Source: RPQJ01 sp963700045
GTDB taxonomy: Bacteria; Pseudomonadota; Gammaproteobacteria; Steroidobacterales; Steroidobacteraceae
DNA length: 64,000 bases
Assembly: GCA_963700045.1 (NCBI GenBank)
Contig: CAVOWK010000025.1
Coordinates: forward strand, 1-64,000
Reading direction: 5' to 3'
The notes beneath the pieces are model-generated. The model saw only the letters and a list, made by a program, of their open reading frames with translations, searched no databases and had not been told where the DNA came from. Shown in pieces: positions 8,916 through 18,191 of this stretch; position 1 is the first letter of the stretch; every line of letters starts with the position of its first letter. Made by a program: the position numbers and the translations under genes.

Positions 8916-9898
8916 TACGGGGCGAACGCCTGGGCCACCTTGCCCGCGCCCTTGCGATCGCGCATGACCAGGCTCAGCAGCAGCCGCGCCTTCAGCCCGG
9001 AGAGGTATCCGGCCGGGACGAGCCCGCGCTTGATCAGGTCGATCTCGGCGCCGGGGTAGCCGTAGGTCTTCGTGAATACGGGGCCGGTCATCGCCCGCGA
9101 TGCAAGCACGACCGGCATCTTCCCGGCCAGCTCGCCCAGGATGGGCGCCACTTCCGCCAGCACGTGCCCGGCGCCCATGCCTTCGATCACGGCGCCCGCG
9201 AAGCCCAGGTCCGGCAGCGACTTGAGCAGACGCCCGTCGTCACCCATCGACATCTTGATCAGCGCCACCGGCGCCGGCGGCCCATCCTTGGCCGCAAGGC
9301 ACGGCGTCCGCGCCACTCGCGCGTAGATGTGAGCCTTGCGCTCGATCATCGTCCCAAGCGGCCCGACCAGCGGGGAAAGGAAGGCCGACGGCAGGGCCGT
9401 ATGGGACTTCTGCACGAACCGCGCCGCATGGATGTCGTAGTTGAGAATTGCCAACGTCCCCAGGCCTGCTGTTTCCTGGGACGCCGCGGCTATCGCCGCG
9501 GACAGCAGGTTGGCCGGGCCGTCGGCACCCGGAGCATCGGCACCCCGCATGGCGCCGGTCACGATCACGGGCCTGTCCGAATCCACCAGCAGATCGAGCA
9601 GGAATGCCGATTCTTCGATCGTATCGGTGCCCTGTATCACGACTGCTCCGTCGAAGCCTTCGACAAACGCCTGCTCGACCGTCGCGGCGACGTCGACCAG
9701 GTTCGCGGTCGTCAGCGACGGACTCGGCAGCCGGAAAGGCGAGCGGGCGTCGATGTCGCCCACCTCGCCGAGCTCGGGCACCGACGCCACAAGCTCGGCG
9801 GCGCCGAGCTTGGGGGCGATGCCGCCTTCGGCGCTCGGCACCATCGTGATGGTGCCGCCGAGCGACAGGAACAGCAGGCGCGGCTTCCGTGTTGCCAT
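8909..9898 (-). CDS. Asparaginase (L-asparagine amidohydrolase family)
   Basis: 329-residue asparaginase/glutaminase-fold enzyme hydrolysing asparagine to aspartate and ammonia. Both catalytic threonine motifs are present: LGGTITM near residue 16 and QGTDTIEES near residue 90. There is no signal peptide, so it should be cytoplasmic (type I-like). The start ATG at 9898 has GGGAGAGGA upstream. It is the last gene of a four-gene minus-strand unit after MFS transporter, glutaminase and porin, which suggests joint use of asparagine and glutamine. Some members act on other amides. Confidence 0.9.
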   Translation of the reverse strand: MATRKPRLLFLSLGGTITMVPSAEGGIAPKLGAAELVASVPELGEVGDIDARSPFRLPSPSLTTANLVDVAATVEQAFVEGFDGAVVIQGTDTIEESAFLLDLLVDSDRPVIVTGAMRGADAPGADGPANLLSAAIAAASQETAGLGTLAILNYDIHAARFVQKSHTALPSAFLSPLVGPLGTMIERKAHIYARVARTPCLAAKDGPPAPVALIKMSMGDDGRLLKSLPDLGFAGAVIEGMGAGHVLAEVAPILGELAGKMPVVLASRAMTGPVFTKTYGYPGAEIDLIKRGLVPAGYLSGLKARLLLSLVMRDRKGAGKVAQAFAPYQ

Positions 9899-9912
9899 GG
9901 TCGTCCTCTCCC

Positions 9913-11559
9913 TCAGTCCTCTTCGCGGGTCGGCTTCGGCAGCGGCGGATTCGAGGGAACCTCGCCGGGCTTGTGGTTCGGCAGCCGCGAGGCCGGGAAA
10001 ATGGCCAGCAGCGACAGCAACGACATGATCAGGAGACCGATCTTCAGTGCGCGCAGCCGCGCATCGGAATTGATCTGCATCGCCTGCTCGACCTCCGCAG
10101 GTGTCGCGTTGGTCGTTTCGAGGAACCCAGCCAGGCGGTCGTTGCTGACGAAATTGATGTTGTTGTCGAGATCGACCTGGCTGCGCAGCTCCTCCTTGAG
10201 CTCCGGGTGGGACGCCAGCGAGGTCAGGATGGAAGCGCTGAGCAGACCGACCAGCAAGGCCCCGGAGACGGCCGTACCGACCGCGGCCGCCAGGTTGTTG
10301 GCCGTGCCACGCAGAGCACCGACATCGCCTGCGAGCTCCTTTGGCGACGCCGTGACCAGCACGTTGAACAACAGCGTCACGAGCGAACCCTGGCCGATGC
10401 CGAACAGGATGAGGCCGAACATGACCGGGACCGCGGTCCAGTCGTTTTTCACGACGAATGCGAGCCACAGCAGAGCCACCGTGCACAACCCGAAACCCCA
10501 CATACCGATCTGCCGCGACGTTAACTTGCCGTAGGCGCGGATGATCAGCATCGCCGAGAAAAACACCGTCAGGTTGAACGGCAACATGGCAACGGCCGTC
10601 TCGAGCGGAGTCCGGCCCTGGATGATCTGGATGTACAGGGGTACCGAGAAGTTCAGCGCTCCCTCCAGCGCCACCACCGCAAACATCGCATAGACCGCTG
10701 CGCGTTCCGAAGGGTTGCGGATCACCTCGAGCGCGAGCAACGGCGTCTTGCCGCTTGCGGCGCGGCGACGTGTCCAGACGAAGAAGGCCTGGAGCAGGAC
10801 GATTCCGATCACGATCATGAACGGCGCCGGCGACATCCCGAACAGGTCGAACGGCGCGGCCGGGCGGGCGAAACCGAGTCCCCAGCGGTTCAGGTTGTTG
10901 AAGCCGAAGCTGATCATGCTGATGGACGACGCGGTCAGCAGCACGCCGAACAGGTCGATCTTGACCTCAGGACGCGGGGTGGTCGGCTTGAGCTTGAAGC
11001 TGAGCATCAGCACGACCGCGGCCAGCACGATCAGGATTCCGAAAGAGGGGCGCCAGCCGATGCTGGAGCCCAGGATGCCGCCGATCAGGAATGCCAGCAC
11101 GCCGGCGCCGGCGCGCGCCGATCCGAGCGCACCCAGCGCCGTTGCCTGCTGCGTGCCGTGATACTCGTTGGCGATCAGCGCGACCAGGGACGGGACCAGC
11201 GCGGCGCCGGCGATGCCGGACAGCAACTGCGCCGTCAGCATGGTGGTCGCGTTCGGGCTGAACGTCATCAGCACTTGCGCGGCACCGAACAGCGCGACGA
11301 CCGCGCGGAACACCGGCACGGCGCCGAAGCGCTGGCACAGCTTGGCGCCGAGCATGACCAGCCCGGCGACCGCGAGTGAATACATCACGATGCCGGTCGC
11401 CACGGTCGTCGGCGGCACGTTGAAGCTGTTCACCATGCCGCTCAGCGCGACCGGCAGGGACGCGACGTTGAACGACATCAACGCCTGGCCCAGCGCGATG
11501 GCGACCATCGGTAGCCAGGATTCCTTCACTTGGTTCGGGATCGCCGCCGCTGTTGCCAT
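9913..11559 (-). CDS. MFS transporter, DHA2-like
   Basis: 548-residue major facilitator with about 14 hydrophobic segments, the size and spread of the DHA2 (14-helix) group. GNEYHG-like and GALGSARAGAGVLAF stretches fall in helices 4-5 as in that group. A roughly 65-residue hydrophilic insert with many charged residues (HPELKEELRSQVDLDNN) precedes the last helix. DHA2 proteins are mostly proton-driven exporters. Lying 14 bp upstream of asparaginase and 33 bp after glutaminase, it may move an amino acid or related compound, but nothing in the sequence proves the substrate. Confidence 0.85.
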   Translation of the reverse strand: MATAAAIPNQVKESWLPMVAIALGQALMSFNVASLPVALSGMVNSFNVPPTTVATGIVMYSLAVAGLVMLGAKLCQRFGAVPVFRAVVALFGAAQVLMTFSPNATTMLTAQLLSGIAGAALVPSLVALIANEYHGTQQATALGALGSARAGAGVLAFLIGGILGSSIGWRPSFGILIVLAAVVLMLSFKLKPTTPRPEVKIDLFGVLLTASSISMISFGFNNLNRWGLGFARPAAPFDLFGMSPAPFMIVIGIVLLQAFFVWTRRRAASGKTPLLALEVIRNPSERAAVYAMFAVVALEGALNFSVPLYIQIIQGRTPLETAVAMLPFNLTVFFSAMLIIRAYGKLTSRQIGMWGFGLCTVALLWLAFVVKNDWTAVPVMFGLILFGIGQGSLVTLLFNVLVTASPKELAGDVGALRGTANNLAAAVGTAVSGALLVGLLSASILTSLASHPELKEELRSQVDLDNNINFVSNDRLAGFLETTNATPAEVEQAMQINSDARLRALKIGLLIMSLLSLLAIFPASRLPNHKPGEVPSNPPLPKPTREED

Positions 11560-11592
11560 GTCTGCAGACTCCCTGTAGGTATCGATCGATTT

Positions 11593-12591
11593 CTATTGTG
11601 GTTGGGATGCGAAAAGATTCAGGCCGAGGTGCTCGGACAGGTACTTCGTGACACGCTGCGCGCGCACGCTGTTGCCAGCCTCGTCAAGCGGGGGCGAAAA
11701 CACCCCGAGACCACCCTTGCCGGGCGAAATCGTCACGATGCCGCCGCCGACGCCGCTCTTGCCGGGCAGGCCGACTTCGAACAGCCAGTCGCCCGAGCGC
11801 TCGTACAATCCTGCCGTCGCCATCACCGCCAGCAGGCGCTTGGCGACTTCGGCGCTGACAACACGCTCCTTGGTGAGCGGATTGACCCCGCCATCGGCCA
11901 GCGTCGCGCCCATCACCGCGAGGTCGGTCGCGCTGACGAGCAGCGAGCATTGCTTCGTATAGACGTCGGTCGCCTGCAGCGAGTCGAAATACATGCGCTC
12001 GTAGCCTTCCAGCAGCCTGGCGATGCCGCGGTTGCGCTGGTTGGTCGCCGCCTCGGACTCGTAGATCTCATCGTCCATCGCCAGTTCGCGACCGGCGAAG
12101 CGCGACAGCCCCTCGCGGATGAAGCGCCACTTGGCGTCCGCGGTATCTCCGGGCGCGAGACTCGTGGTCGCGATCGCGCCCGCATTCACCATCGGATTCA
12201 TGGTGCGATCGGCATTGAGCTCGATGGCCATCACGGAGTTGAAGGGCAGGCCCGTTGCGTTGGCGCCGACTTTTGCGCGCGCCTCCTCCGTCCCGATCGC
12301 TTCGCTGACGAGCGCAAAGACGAACGGCTTGGAAACGCTCTGGATCGAGAATTCGTGCCTGGAGTCGCCGATCTCGAATGAGCGGCCATCGACGCCGACG
12401 ATGCAGATGCCGAAGAGTCCGCGCGGTACCTTCGCAAGTGCCGGGATGTAGTCGGCGACCTTGCCTTCGTCGAGTCCCTTGTAACGCTGGTACGCGGCCT
12501 TCACCAACGCCTCGACCTCCGGCGGCGCCGCCAGGTGCCCGGTTGAAATGAGGAATGGCTGGTCGTCGTCAGGCGGGAGAGAGGTGTACAC
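11593..12591 (-). CDS. glsA: Glutaminase (serine-dependent, GlsA family)
   Basis: 332-residue glutaminase of the beta-lactamase-like family; it converts glutamine to glutamate and ammonia. The catalytic SxxK is in FSIQSVSKPF, and other family motifs follow: NPMVNAGAI, ESEAATNQRNRGIA, KQCSLLVSATDLA and GLPGKSGVGGGI. The start appears to be a GTG at 12591. Length is near the usual 305-330. It sits between an OprB-type porin (12 bp upstream) and an MFS transporter, in what looks like one operon ending with asparaginase. Confidence 0.93.
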   Translation of the reverse strand: MYTSLPPDDDQPFLISTGHLAAPPEVEALVKAAYQRYKGLDEGKVADYIPALAKVPRGLFGICIVGVDGRSFEIGDSRHEFSIQSVSKPFVFALVSEAIGTEEARAKVGANATGLPFNSVMAIELNADRTMNPMVNAGAIATTSLAPGDTADAKWRFIREGLSRFAGRELAMDDEIYESEAATNQRNRGIARLLEGYERMYFDSLQATDVYTKQCSLLVSATDLAVMGATLADGGVNPLTKERVVSAEVAKRLLAVMATAGLYERSGDWLFEVGLPGKSGVGGGIVTISPGKGGLGVFSPPLDEAGNSVRAQRVTKYLSEHLGLNLFASQPQ

Positions 12592-12603
12592 GTCGACCTC
12601 CGG

Positions 12604-13929
12604 TTAGAATGCGTGACGCAGGCGCGCGTAGAGCAGCTCGAAGTGGTCTTCGTCCGGGTTGTTGCCCGGATCGAATACCATCTGGAACCCGGCGCTGAAC
12701 TGAGTGAATCGGCTCAGCTGTATGCGCTGGAAAACCTCGACGACCTTCTCGTCACGGGACGCGCTCGAGCGTGGCTCTGCGAACGACGCTGCCAGTCCGG
12801 TCATGTTGCTGGGACTGCCAAACAGGCCGCTGTAGCCCGTCCCTGCCTGCCAGAGGTTACGGATGTTCGTGGTTTCGCCGCCCGAGTGCGCGTAGCGACC
12901 CCAGACCTGGAAGCGATTGCTCAGCTGCTGGCCGGCGACGAGCGTCACGCCGTCGTCCGAGGGACTGGCGAAGCCGTTCTCGTCGCGCGAGTCGATGCGC
13001 CACACCATCACCGAGTAGCGGCCGGCTCCCATGCCTTCCACCTGCGGCGTCCAGCCGGCCTCGGCGCTGTAGAAGAAGTCGCCGTCGCTGATGGAGCTCA
13101 ATCCCGACTGGGTGGTGGTGCCGTAGCCGTTGGCGACGCCGCCGGTCACGTAGAAGCGGTCGCTGGGGCGGTAGGAAACGCCGATCGTCGGTCCGTGACC
13201 GGGAAACGGTGCGGTCGGGTTCGCGGAGAAGCTGCGGTTTGCAAACTGCGCATTCACGTTCTGCATCGGCTGCTGGCCGACGAAATCGCTGGTGTCGGCG
13301 CGCCCGATGAGCACCCGCAGCTTGCCGTCGTAGAAGCGCTGCAGCCAGTACGCGTCGCGCACGACCCAGCCGCGGTCGTTGAAGGCGTTGGTGGTGTTGA
13401 TCAGCGTGCCGAGCTGCGGGCCGACCCTGGAGGCGGGGTCGGTTCCGAGCTTGTCGCGGAACTCGCCGGTGACGACCAGCGTTCCGGTGTCCTGCGTACC
13501 GCGGCCCACCAGCGTCCACCCGGACATGAAGTCGAGGTCGTAGGCCGAGCCGCTCGGATCGTCGGCCCCGTAGGCCTTGAGGGCAAGACCTGTTGCTGCA
13601 AAACCCAGCCGCAGGCCAGTATCCCGATAGAGTGAGTCGAACTTGCTCCGCAGCAGGCCTGACAAGCCGGAGTACTCGACCGGATCGAGAATCGGCGTCT
13701 CCGGTTCCTGGAGCCGCTCGAGTTCATCGATGCCGCTCTCGCTGCCTTCGCCGGGAGAAAACCCGTCGTTCAGGTACGGGTGCGACTCCGCATAGGCCTC
13801 GTACTCGGACTTCTGCGTTGCAGTTTCAGCTGGGGGGTCGGCCGCCGCCAGGCGCACGCAGCCGAGGAACATCCCGGCGCAGATCGGCGCGAACGATGGC
13901 GTGAGATGCAACGTGCGCCGGTGAGTCAT
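12604..13929 (-). CDS. OprB-like outer-membrane porin
   Basis: 441-residue predicted beta-barrel with an N-terminal signal peptide (about residues 1-30), an acidic spacer, then a barrel of alternating short strands ending in a C-terminal phenylalanine (ARLRHAF), the usual outer-membrane assembly signal. Features such as GWVVRDAYWLQRFYDGKLRV and GQQLSNRFQVWGRYAHS match carbohydrate-selective OprB porins. First gene of the porin-glutaminase-MFS-asparaginase unit, so here it may admit amino acids or peptides rather than sugar; that is inference from neighbours. Confidence 0.83.
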   Translation of the reverse strand: MTHRRTLHLTPSFAPICAGMFLGCVRLAAADPPAETATQKSEYEAYAESHPYLNDGFSPGEGSESGIDELERLQEPETPILDPVEYSGLSGLLRSKFDSLYRDTGLRLGFAATGLALKAYGADDPSGSAYDLDFMSGWTLVGRGTQDTGTLVVTGEFRDKLGTDPASRVGPQLGTLINTTNAFNDRGWVVRDAYWLQRFYDGKLRVLIGRADTSDFVGQQPMQNVNAQFANRSFSANPTAPFPGHGPTIGVSYRPSDRFYVTGGVANGYGTTTQSGLSSISDGDFFYSAEAGWTPQVEGMGAGRYSVMVWRIDSRDENGFASPSDDGVTLVAGQQLSNRFQVWGRYAHSGGETTNIRNLWQAGTGYSGLFGSPSNMTGLAASFAEPRSSASRDEKVVEVFQRIQLSRFTQFSAGFQMVFDPGNNPDEDHFELLYARLRHAF

Positions 13930-14067
13930 CGGGCACGCAGGGCAGCAAGGAGACAGAGGATCTTGAATTCCAACGCAGGGATACCTTGTACCAGCACGAT
14001 GAACCCTACCACATCGACCCAGTCAGTTGTGTTACCCAGTGGCCTGCTGCGCGCGTCGGCGAGGCGT

Positions 14068-15802
14068 TCACTGCGGACCCCGGGCAAGCATCAACCAGCC
14101 GAACAGTGCCGCCGACAGCAGCAAAGCGAGGCTCGCGGAGGGCCACCGCCGCAAGAACGCATCCGCCTGTTCGAAACCTCTGCCCACGGCCACTGCAGCG
14201 CGGCGCACCGATCCGTCGCTGACGTCGTCGCCGAACAAAGCCCGGCGTGCCAAGCCCAGCGCCAGCAGCACACCGCCCAGCACCACCAGCAGCGTCGGCC
14301 CCAGTTCTTTGGGCAGGAGGGGATTCGACACGAGGTGTCCCGGCACCGGGCCGAGTGCGGCGAACGCGAGCAACAGCGAGGACATTGCCAGGGCCAGAGC
14401 CGCGTATTCGGAGAGTCGCGAGACTCGCTTCACGAGTTTGACCGGCGCCGCCGGACTGCGCAGCGCATTGGTCAGCACCAGCACCACGTATCCCGCCGTG
14501 AACGCCGCGCCACACTGCAGCACGACGGTCCACCACCATTGACCCGAACTGTCGGCGGCGTCGAGCAGCAGTTTTTTCGCGAGATATGCGCCGCTCGGCA
14601 CGACCCCCATGAGCGCCAGCCCGGAAATGGCGAAGGCGAGCAGGGTGACGGGCAGCGCACGCGCCACGCCGCCGAGGTCAGCGATCCGGTCGTGGCCGAG
14701 CGCGGCATAGACCAGGCCGGCCGCCATGAACATCCCTGCCTTGGCGGTGGCATGCGACACGGCCTGCAGCAGTCCGCCGGTCAAGGTCGCGCCATGCACC
14801 AGCATGCTGCCGCTGGCATCGAAGGCAAGCGGGAACATCAGGAACAGGTAGCCGATCTGCGCGATCGTCGAATACGCGACCAGCAGCTTCAGCCGTTCCT
14901 GGCGCAGTGCGACAACGCTGCCGACGACGATTGCCGCCGCGCCCAGGCCGGCCAGCAACTGCGCGGCAGGCATCGTCACTACGCCGGGCATGACATCGAA
15001 CCACAGGCGTACGACCAGGAACCACGAGCCCTTGACCACCAGTGCCGACAGCACCGCGCTGGCGGCCGCCGGCGCACCGGCATGTGCGGGCGGCAACCAG
15101 ATGTGCAGCGGGAACAGCGCCGTTTTGGCCAGCAGGCCGACCGTCATCAGCGCGGCGGCGGCCCAGGCGATGGGCTCGGGATGGATGCGCCCGGAGAGCA
15201 GCGCGATGTCCAGCGTGCCGTAGCCGCCATACAGCAGCACGGCGCCAAGCAGGTACAGCAGCGAGCCGGCCAGCGCGAACAGCAGGTAGCGCAACGCGGC
15301 GCGCAGCGTCTCGCCGCGGCCGTCGAGGCAGACCAGCGGCACGCCCGAGAAGGTCAGCAGTTCGAGCGCGACGTACAACGTGAACAGGTCGCCGCTGACG
15401 AACACCAGGTTCAGCGATCCCCACACGGCCAGCAGCAGCAGCCAGAAGACGAACGGCGCGCGCTTCTCGGGCTCGCCGGCGGCATTGCCGAAGTCGGCGC
15501 GGGCGTAGAGGCCGATGCCGCAGATGACGACCGCGACCGCGAGCAGCATCGACCGCCGAAAGGCCGTCGGCCCGCAGCGCAATGCCGAGAGGCGGCGCCC
15601 AGCCGCCCAGCAGGTAAACCACGGTGTCGCCGGATTGCACCAGCGTCCAGGCGATGCCGCCTGCAACGGCCAGGCCGACCGGCAGCGTAAGCGCGGCTAC
15701 GCGCTGCGCGCCGCGACCGCCAAGCGCCAGCCCGGCGAGTACGCCGACGAACGGTGCCAGCACCGCAACCAGCAGCAGCCATCCGCCGGGCGTCGTCAGC
15801 AT
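14068..15802 (-). CDS. mnhD: Mrp/Mnh antiporter subunit D (NuoM/N-like), frameshifted
   Basis: Large proton-channel-like subunit of a multisubunit cation/proton antiporter. The first 80 residues (MLTTPGGWLLLVAVLAPFVG to LRADGLSAV) read in one frame. From MLLAVAVVICGIGLYARADF onward the family sequence continues in another, including the KTALFPLHIWLPPAHAGAP motif. One extra base near 15550 separates them; removing it leaves exactly 578 codons, a normal length. As the sequence stands the gene is broken. It follows mnhC after 27 bp and ends the long operon that begins with the RND pump. Confidence 0.82.
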
Positions 15803-15829
15803 GGCTCGAGCCGACCCATCACGCGCGCG

Positions 15830-16171
15830 TCAAGCCGCACCGGTGTCGTCCCCGGACCTGGCGGGCGCGTCGGATGAGAGTGTGACCGAACCGGACACGT
15901 CGAACAGCCGCAACAGCAGCGCGACGGCCAGCGCCGTGGCCGAGAACGCGACCACGATGCCGGTGATCAGCAGGGCCTGCGGCACCGGATCGCCGCCCAT
16001 GCCGGCCGCGGCCCCGCGGCGTGCAATGGCGCCGAACAGCAGGAACACACCGCTGCCGACCACGTTGAAGGCCAGGATCTTGCGCAGCGGGTGCGGGTTG
16101 ACGATCAGCCCGTACAGGCCGACGCCAATCAGCACCGCGGCACACAGGCCGAACAGCGTCGCGGCGGTCAC
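15830..16171 (-). CDS. mnhC: Mrp/Mnh antiporter subunit C (NuoK-like)
   Basis: 113-residue, three-helix protein of the MnhC/MrpC (NuoK-like) family, an inner-membrane part of a sodium/proton antiporter. GLYGLIVNPHPLRKILAFNV matches the family N-terminus, and DPVPQALLITGIVVAFSATA is the signature second half. It starts at a GTG (16171) that overlaps the stop of the preceding subunit as GTGA. Confidence 0.9.
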   Translation of the reverse strand: MTAATLFGLCAAVLIGVGLYGLIVNPHPLRKILAFNVVGSGVFLLFGAIARRGAAAGMGGDPVPQALLITGIVVAFSATALAVALLLRLFDVSGSVTLSSDAPARSGDDTGAA

Positions 16172-17110
16172 GGCGCCTCGCCGCGCAGCGGAGCGCCCAG
16201 CAGCATCAGGCCGAGGACCAGCGTGAGCGTGGGCATCAGCGCGAACTCGATGACCAGGATCAGCGTCTTGGCATAGCCTTGCGGGTAGGAGAGAAACGCG
16301 CCCGCCGTGACCGCACCGAGCACACCGACGGCGATGAATGCCAGCGGTCCCGCCACCAGCAGCCAGCGCAGCCAGCGGCGGCTGATCGATGGTGCATCGA
16401 CCAGGCCCGCCATCATGACCAGCAGCCACATCGCGGCCAGCAGCGTGGCGCCCTGGAACTTGCCGCCTGGATAGTCGGCGCCGATCCAGAAGATGTAGAG
16501 GCCGGCGACGATGCCGATCGGCGGCAGCACGCGCGCCACGTAGGCCAGCATGCCGTTCGGCGTCGGCCTGCTGCAGCAGGCCCGGGCGCCCACCCCAGGC
16601 GCGGTCGGGCGCCAGCGACCAGACCCCGATCAGCGCGAACAGCAGCACGATCGCCTCGAGCAGGGTGTCCATGGCACGAAACGCGAGCAGCACCGCGGTG
16701 ATCGGGTTGCCGACCTCGGTGACGGCGATGTTGGCAAGAACTTGTGGAGCAAGCGTAGGCGCAGGCTCCGGCAACGCGAGCACACAGATCGCGAGCGCCC
16801 CCGTGACGGCGGCGGACAAGGCCGCCGCAAGCCAGCGTGTCGAGGCGCCGGGGCGTTGCGCTCGGGCGGTCGATTCGGTGCTCCGCAGCCTGACGGCAGC
16901 GCTGATCAGCAGCACGCCGGTGAGTCCGCCGCCGATGGCCGCTTCGGTCAGTGCCACGTCGATGCCCTGCAACTGCAACCAGACCAGCGTCAGCAGCAAG
17001 CCGTAGACGATGAACCCGACGACTGCGGCGGGGGCCTCGCGGGCGACGACGGTCCACACCGCCAGGCCGAGGATCAGCGCTGCCAGAACAAGGTTCAGGA
17101 CCTCGATCAT
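16168..17110 (-). CDS. Fused MbhD/MbhE-MnhB antiporter subunit, frameshifted
   Basis: Composite inner-membrane subunit. The N-terminal part (residues 1-80, with GFIVYGLLLTLVWLQLQGID and ALTEAAIGGGLTG) is the MbhD/DUF4040-type domain. A linker with MbhE-like helices follows (EVGNPITAVLLAFRAMDTLLE), then an MnhB domain (LPPIGIVAGLYIFWIGADYP; GGKFQGATLLAA). The frame changes at about 16556-16563; removing one base there gives 314 codons in one chain. Start and stop overlap mnhG and mnhC by 4 bp each. In Mrp systems the MbhD-E-like part is normally the C-terminal piece of MrpA; here it is joined to MnhB and the rest of MrpA is absent. Confidence 0.8.
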
Positions 17111-17400
17111 GGGCCCGGGCCGCTCTGTCGGAGGGTACGTGCGATCCACTGCGCGGCGGTCGCCCCGGACAGGAGCACGAGCAGCCAGATCCCGACCAGC
17201 TTGATCCCGGCAGCCACGCTGTCCATCTGCGGCAGCAGGCCCAGCACCACGAGGCCTAACCCTAAGTTGTCGGCCTTGCTCAGTGCGTGCAGGCGTGTCA
17301 ACGAATCCGGGAAGCGCAGCAGCCCCACGGTGCCGGCGAAGAAGAAAAACGCGCCGGCCAGGACGCCGACCAACGTCCACAGGTCAAGGAACAGCTTCAT
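17107..17400 (-). CDS. mnhG: Mrp/Mnh antiporter subunit G
   Basis: 97-residue three-helix membrane protein. FFFFAGTVGLLRFPDSLTRL followed by HALSKADNLGLGLVVLG is the MnhG/MrpG signature (RFPD.. LH..SKA). It works as part of the antiporter complex in the inner membrane. ATGA overlaps with both mnhF and the fused subunit indicate tight translational coupling. Confidence 0.93.
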   Translation of the reverse strand: MKLFLDLWTLVGVLAGAFFFFAGTVGLLRFPDSLTRLHALSKADNLGLGLVVLGLLPQMDSVAAGIKLVGIWLLVLLSGATAAQWIARTLRQSGPGP

Positions 17401-17684
17401 TGGCTGTCTGTGGGCCGGGACTCGCCGCTTGCCTGCCCGAGCTTTGCCTTCACGAAAGCGAAGGCGGCGAACGCCGCCAGCAGCGCCAGCGTCAGGGCGA
17501 TGTCGGCCGTCGCGGCCTCGCCGCTCGCCGCACCCAGCAGCAGCACTGCCGCAACGCCGCCCGTGCCGAGCAACTGCGCGGCCATGATGCGGTCGGCGTC
17601 ACCCGGTCCGCGCAGGATGCGCACTAGTCCCAGGGCGACCATCGCCAGGATGAACACGGCCGCCCCGACCAGGAACTCAGCCAT
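17397..17684 (-). CDS. mnhF: Mrp/Mnh antiporter subunit F
   Basis: 95-residue protein with three predicted helices. LGLVRILRGPGDADRIMAAQ is the conserved MnhF/MrpF core (RGP..DR..A). I start it at the ATG at 17684; the longer upstream frame runs inside mnhE. It overlaps mnhE by 8 bp and mnhG by 4 bp. Confidence 0.92.
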   Translation of the reverse strand: MAEFLVGAAVFILAMVALGLVRILRGPGDADRIMAAQLLGTGGVAAVLLLGAASGEAATADIALTLALLAAFAAFAFVKAKLGQASGESRPTDSQ

Positions 17685-18189
17685 GGTGTCGCCCAGCGAC
17701 CAGCGCCCTGGCCAGCAGCCTTTCCTCCTTCCAGATCTGCTCCACCACCGGCGCGCTGGTGTCGAGGCAGTGGTAGACGATCTCTCCCTCGACCTCGCCT
17801 GCAGCCACCGAGCCCGGCAAGAGACTGGTGATCGTCGCAAAGGTGTTGCGCGCAAACCCCGGCGGGAAGCCCAGCGGGCAGGTGACGAAACCAGGTCGCA
17901 GCGGCATGCGCGGATGAAGTGCCCGGCGCGCTACGTCGACCCCCGCCAGCACCGACTCCCAGACGAAGTGCGGTAGCAGCGCGAGCAGTCGGCCGAAGCG
18001 CAGGCCCCCGGAGGAGGGCGGCAGCAGGCGCAGGCTCACCCAGGTGGCGCCCATGCAGGCGAACACGCCCATGACGAGATCGGCACGCTTCAGGCTCTGC
18101 ATCAGCAGCATCCACAGCAGGAAGAATGCCGCTGCGCGCCAGACGGCAATGGCACGCGGGGGATCCTGCGTGGAGGCTGCCGCGTTCAA
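17677..18189 (-). CDS. mnhE: Mrp/Mnh antiporter subunit E
   Basis: About 170 residues. Two N-terminal helices (VWRAAAFFLLWMLLMQSLKR; ADLVMGVFACMGATWVSLRL) precede a cytoplasmic domain with the MnhE signature LPHFVWESVLAGVDVARRAL and HPRMPLRPGFV. The start is uncertain: the upstream gene stops at 18192 and no ATG is available, so I use a TTG at 18189; a CTG two codons earlier would overlap that stop. First Mnh gene in the operon, right after a small unknown membrane protein. Confidence 0.82.
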   Translation of the reverse strand: MNAAASTQDPPRAIAVWRAAAFFLLWMLLMQSLKRADLVMGVFACMGATWVSLRLLPPSSGGLRFGRLLALLPHFVWESVLAGVDVARRALHPRMPLRPGFVTCPLGFPPGFARNTFATITSLLPGSVAAGEVEGEIVYHCLDTSAPVVEQIWKEERLLARALVAGRHHG

Positions 18190-18191
18190 GT

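Noticed and set aside
8420..10534. Plus-strand frame of about 700 codons across ThrE, asparaginase and MFS genes
   Set aside because: Spans three well-supported genes in other frames and has no domain.
15830..17380. Apparent single large protein combining MnhG-region, MbhD and MnhC sequence
   Set aside because: Its first 90 residues are mnhG in the wrong frame and the MnhB part is shifted; three separate overlapping genes explain it better.
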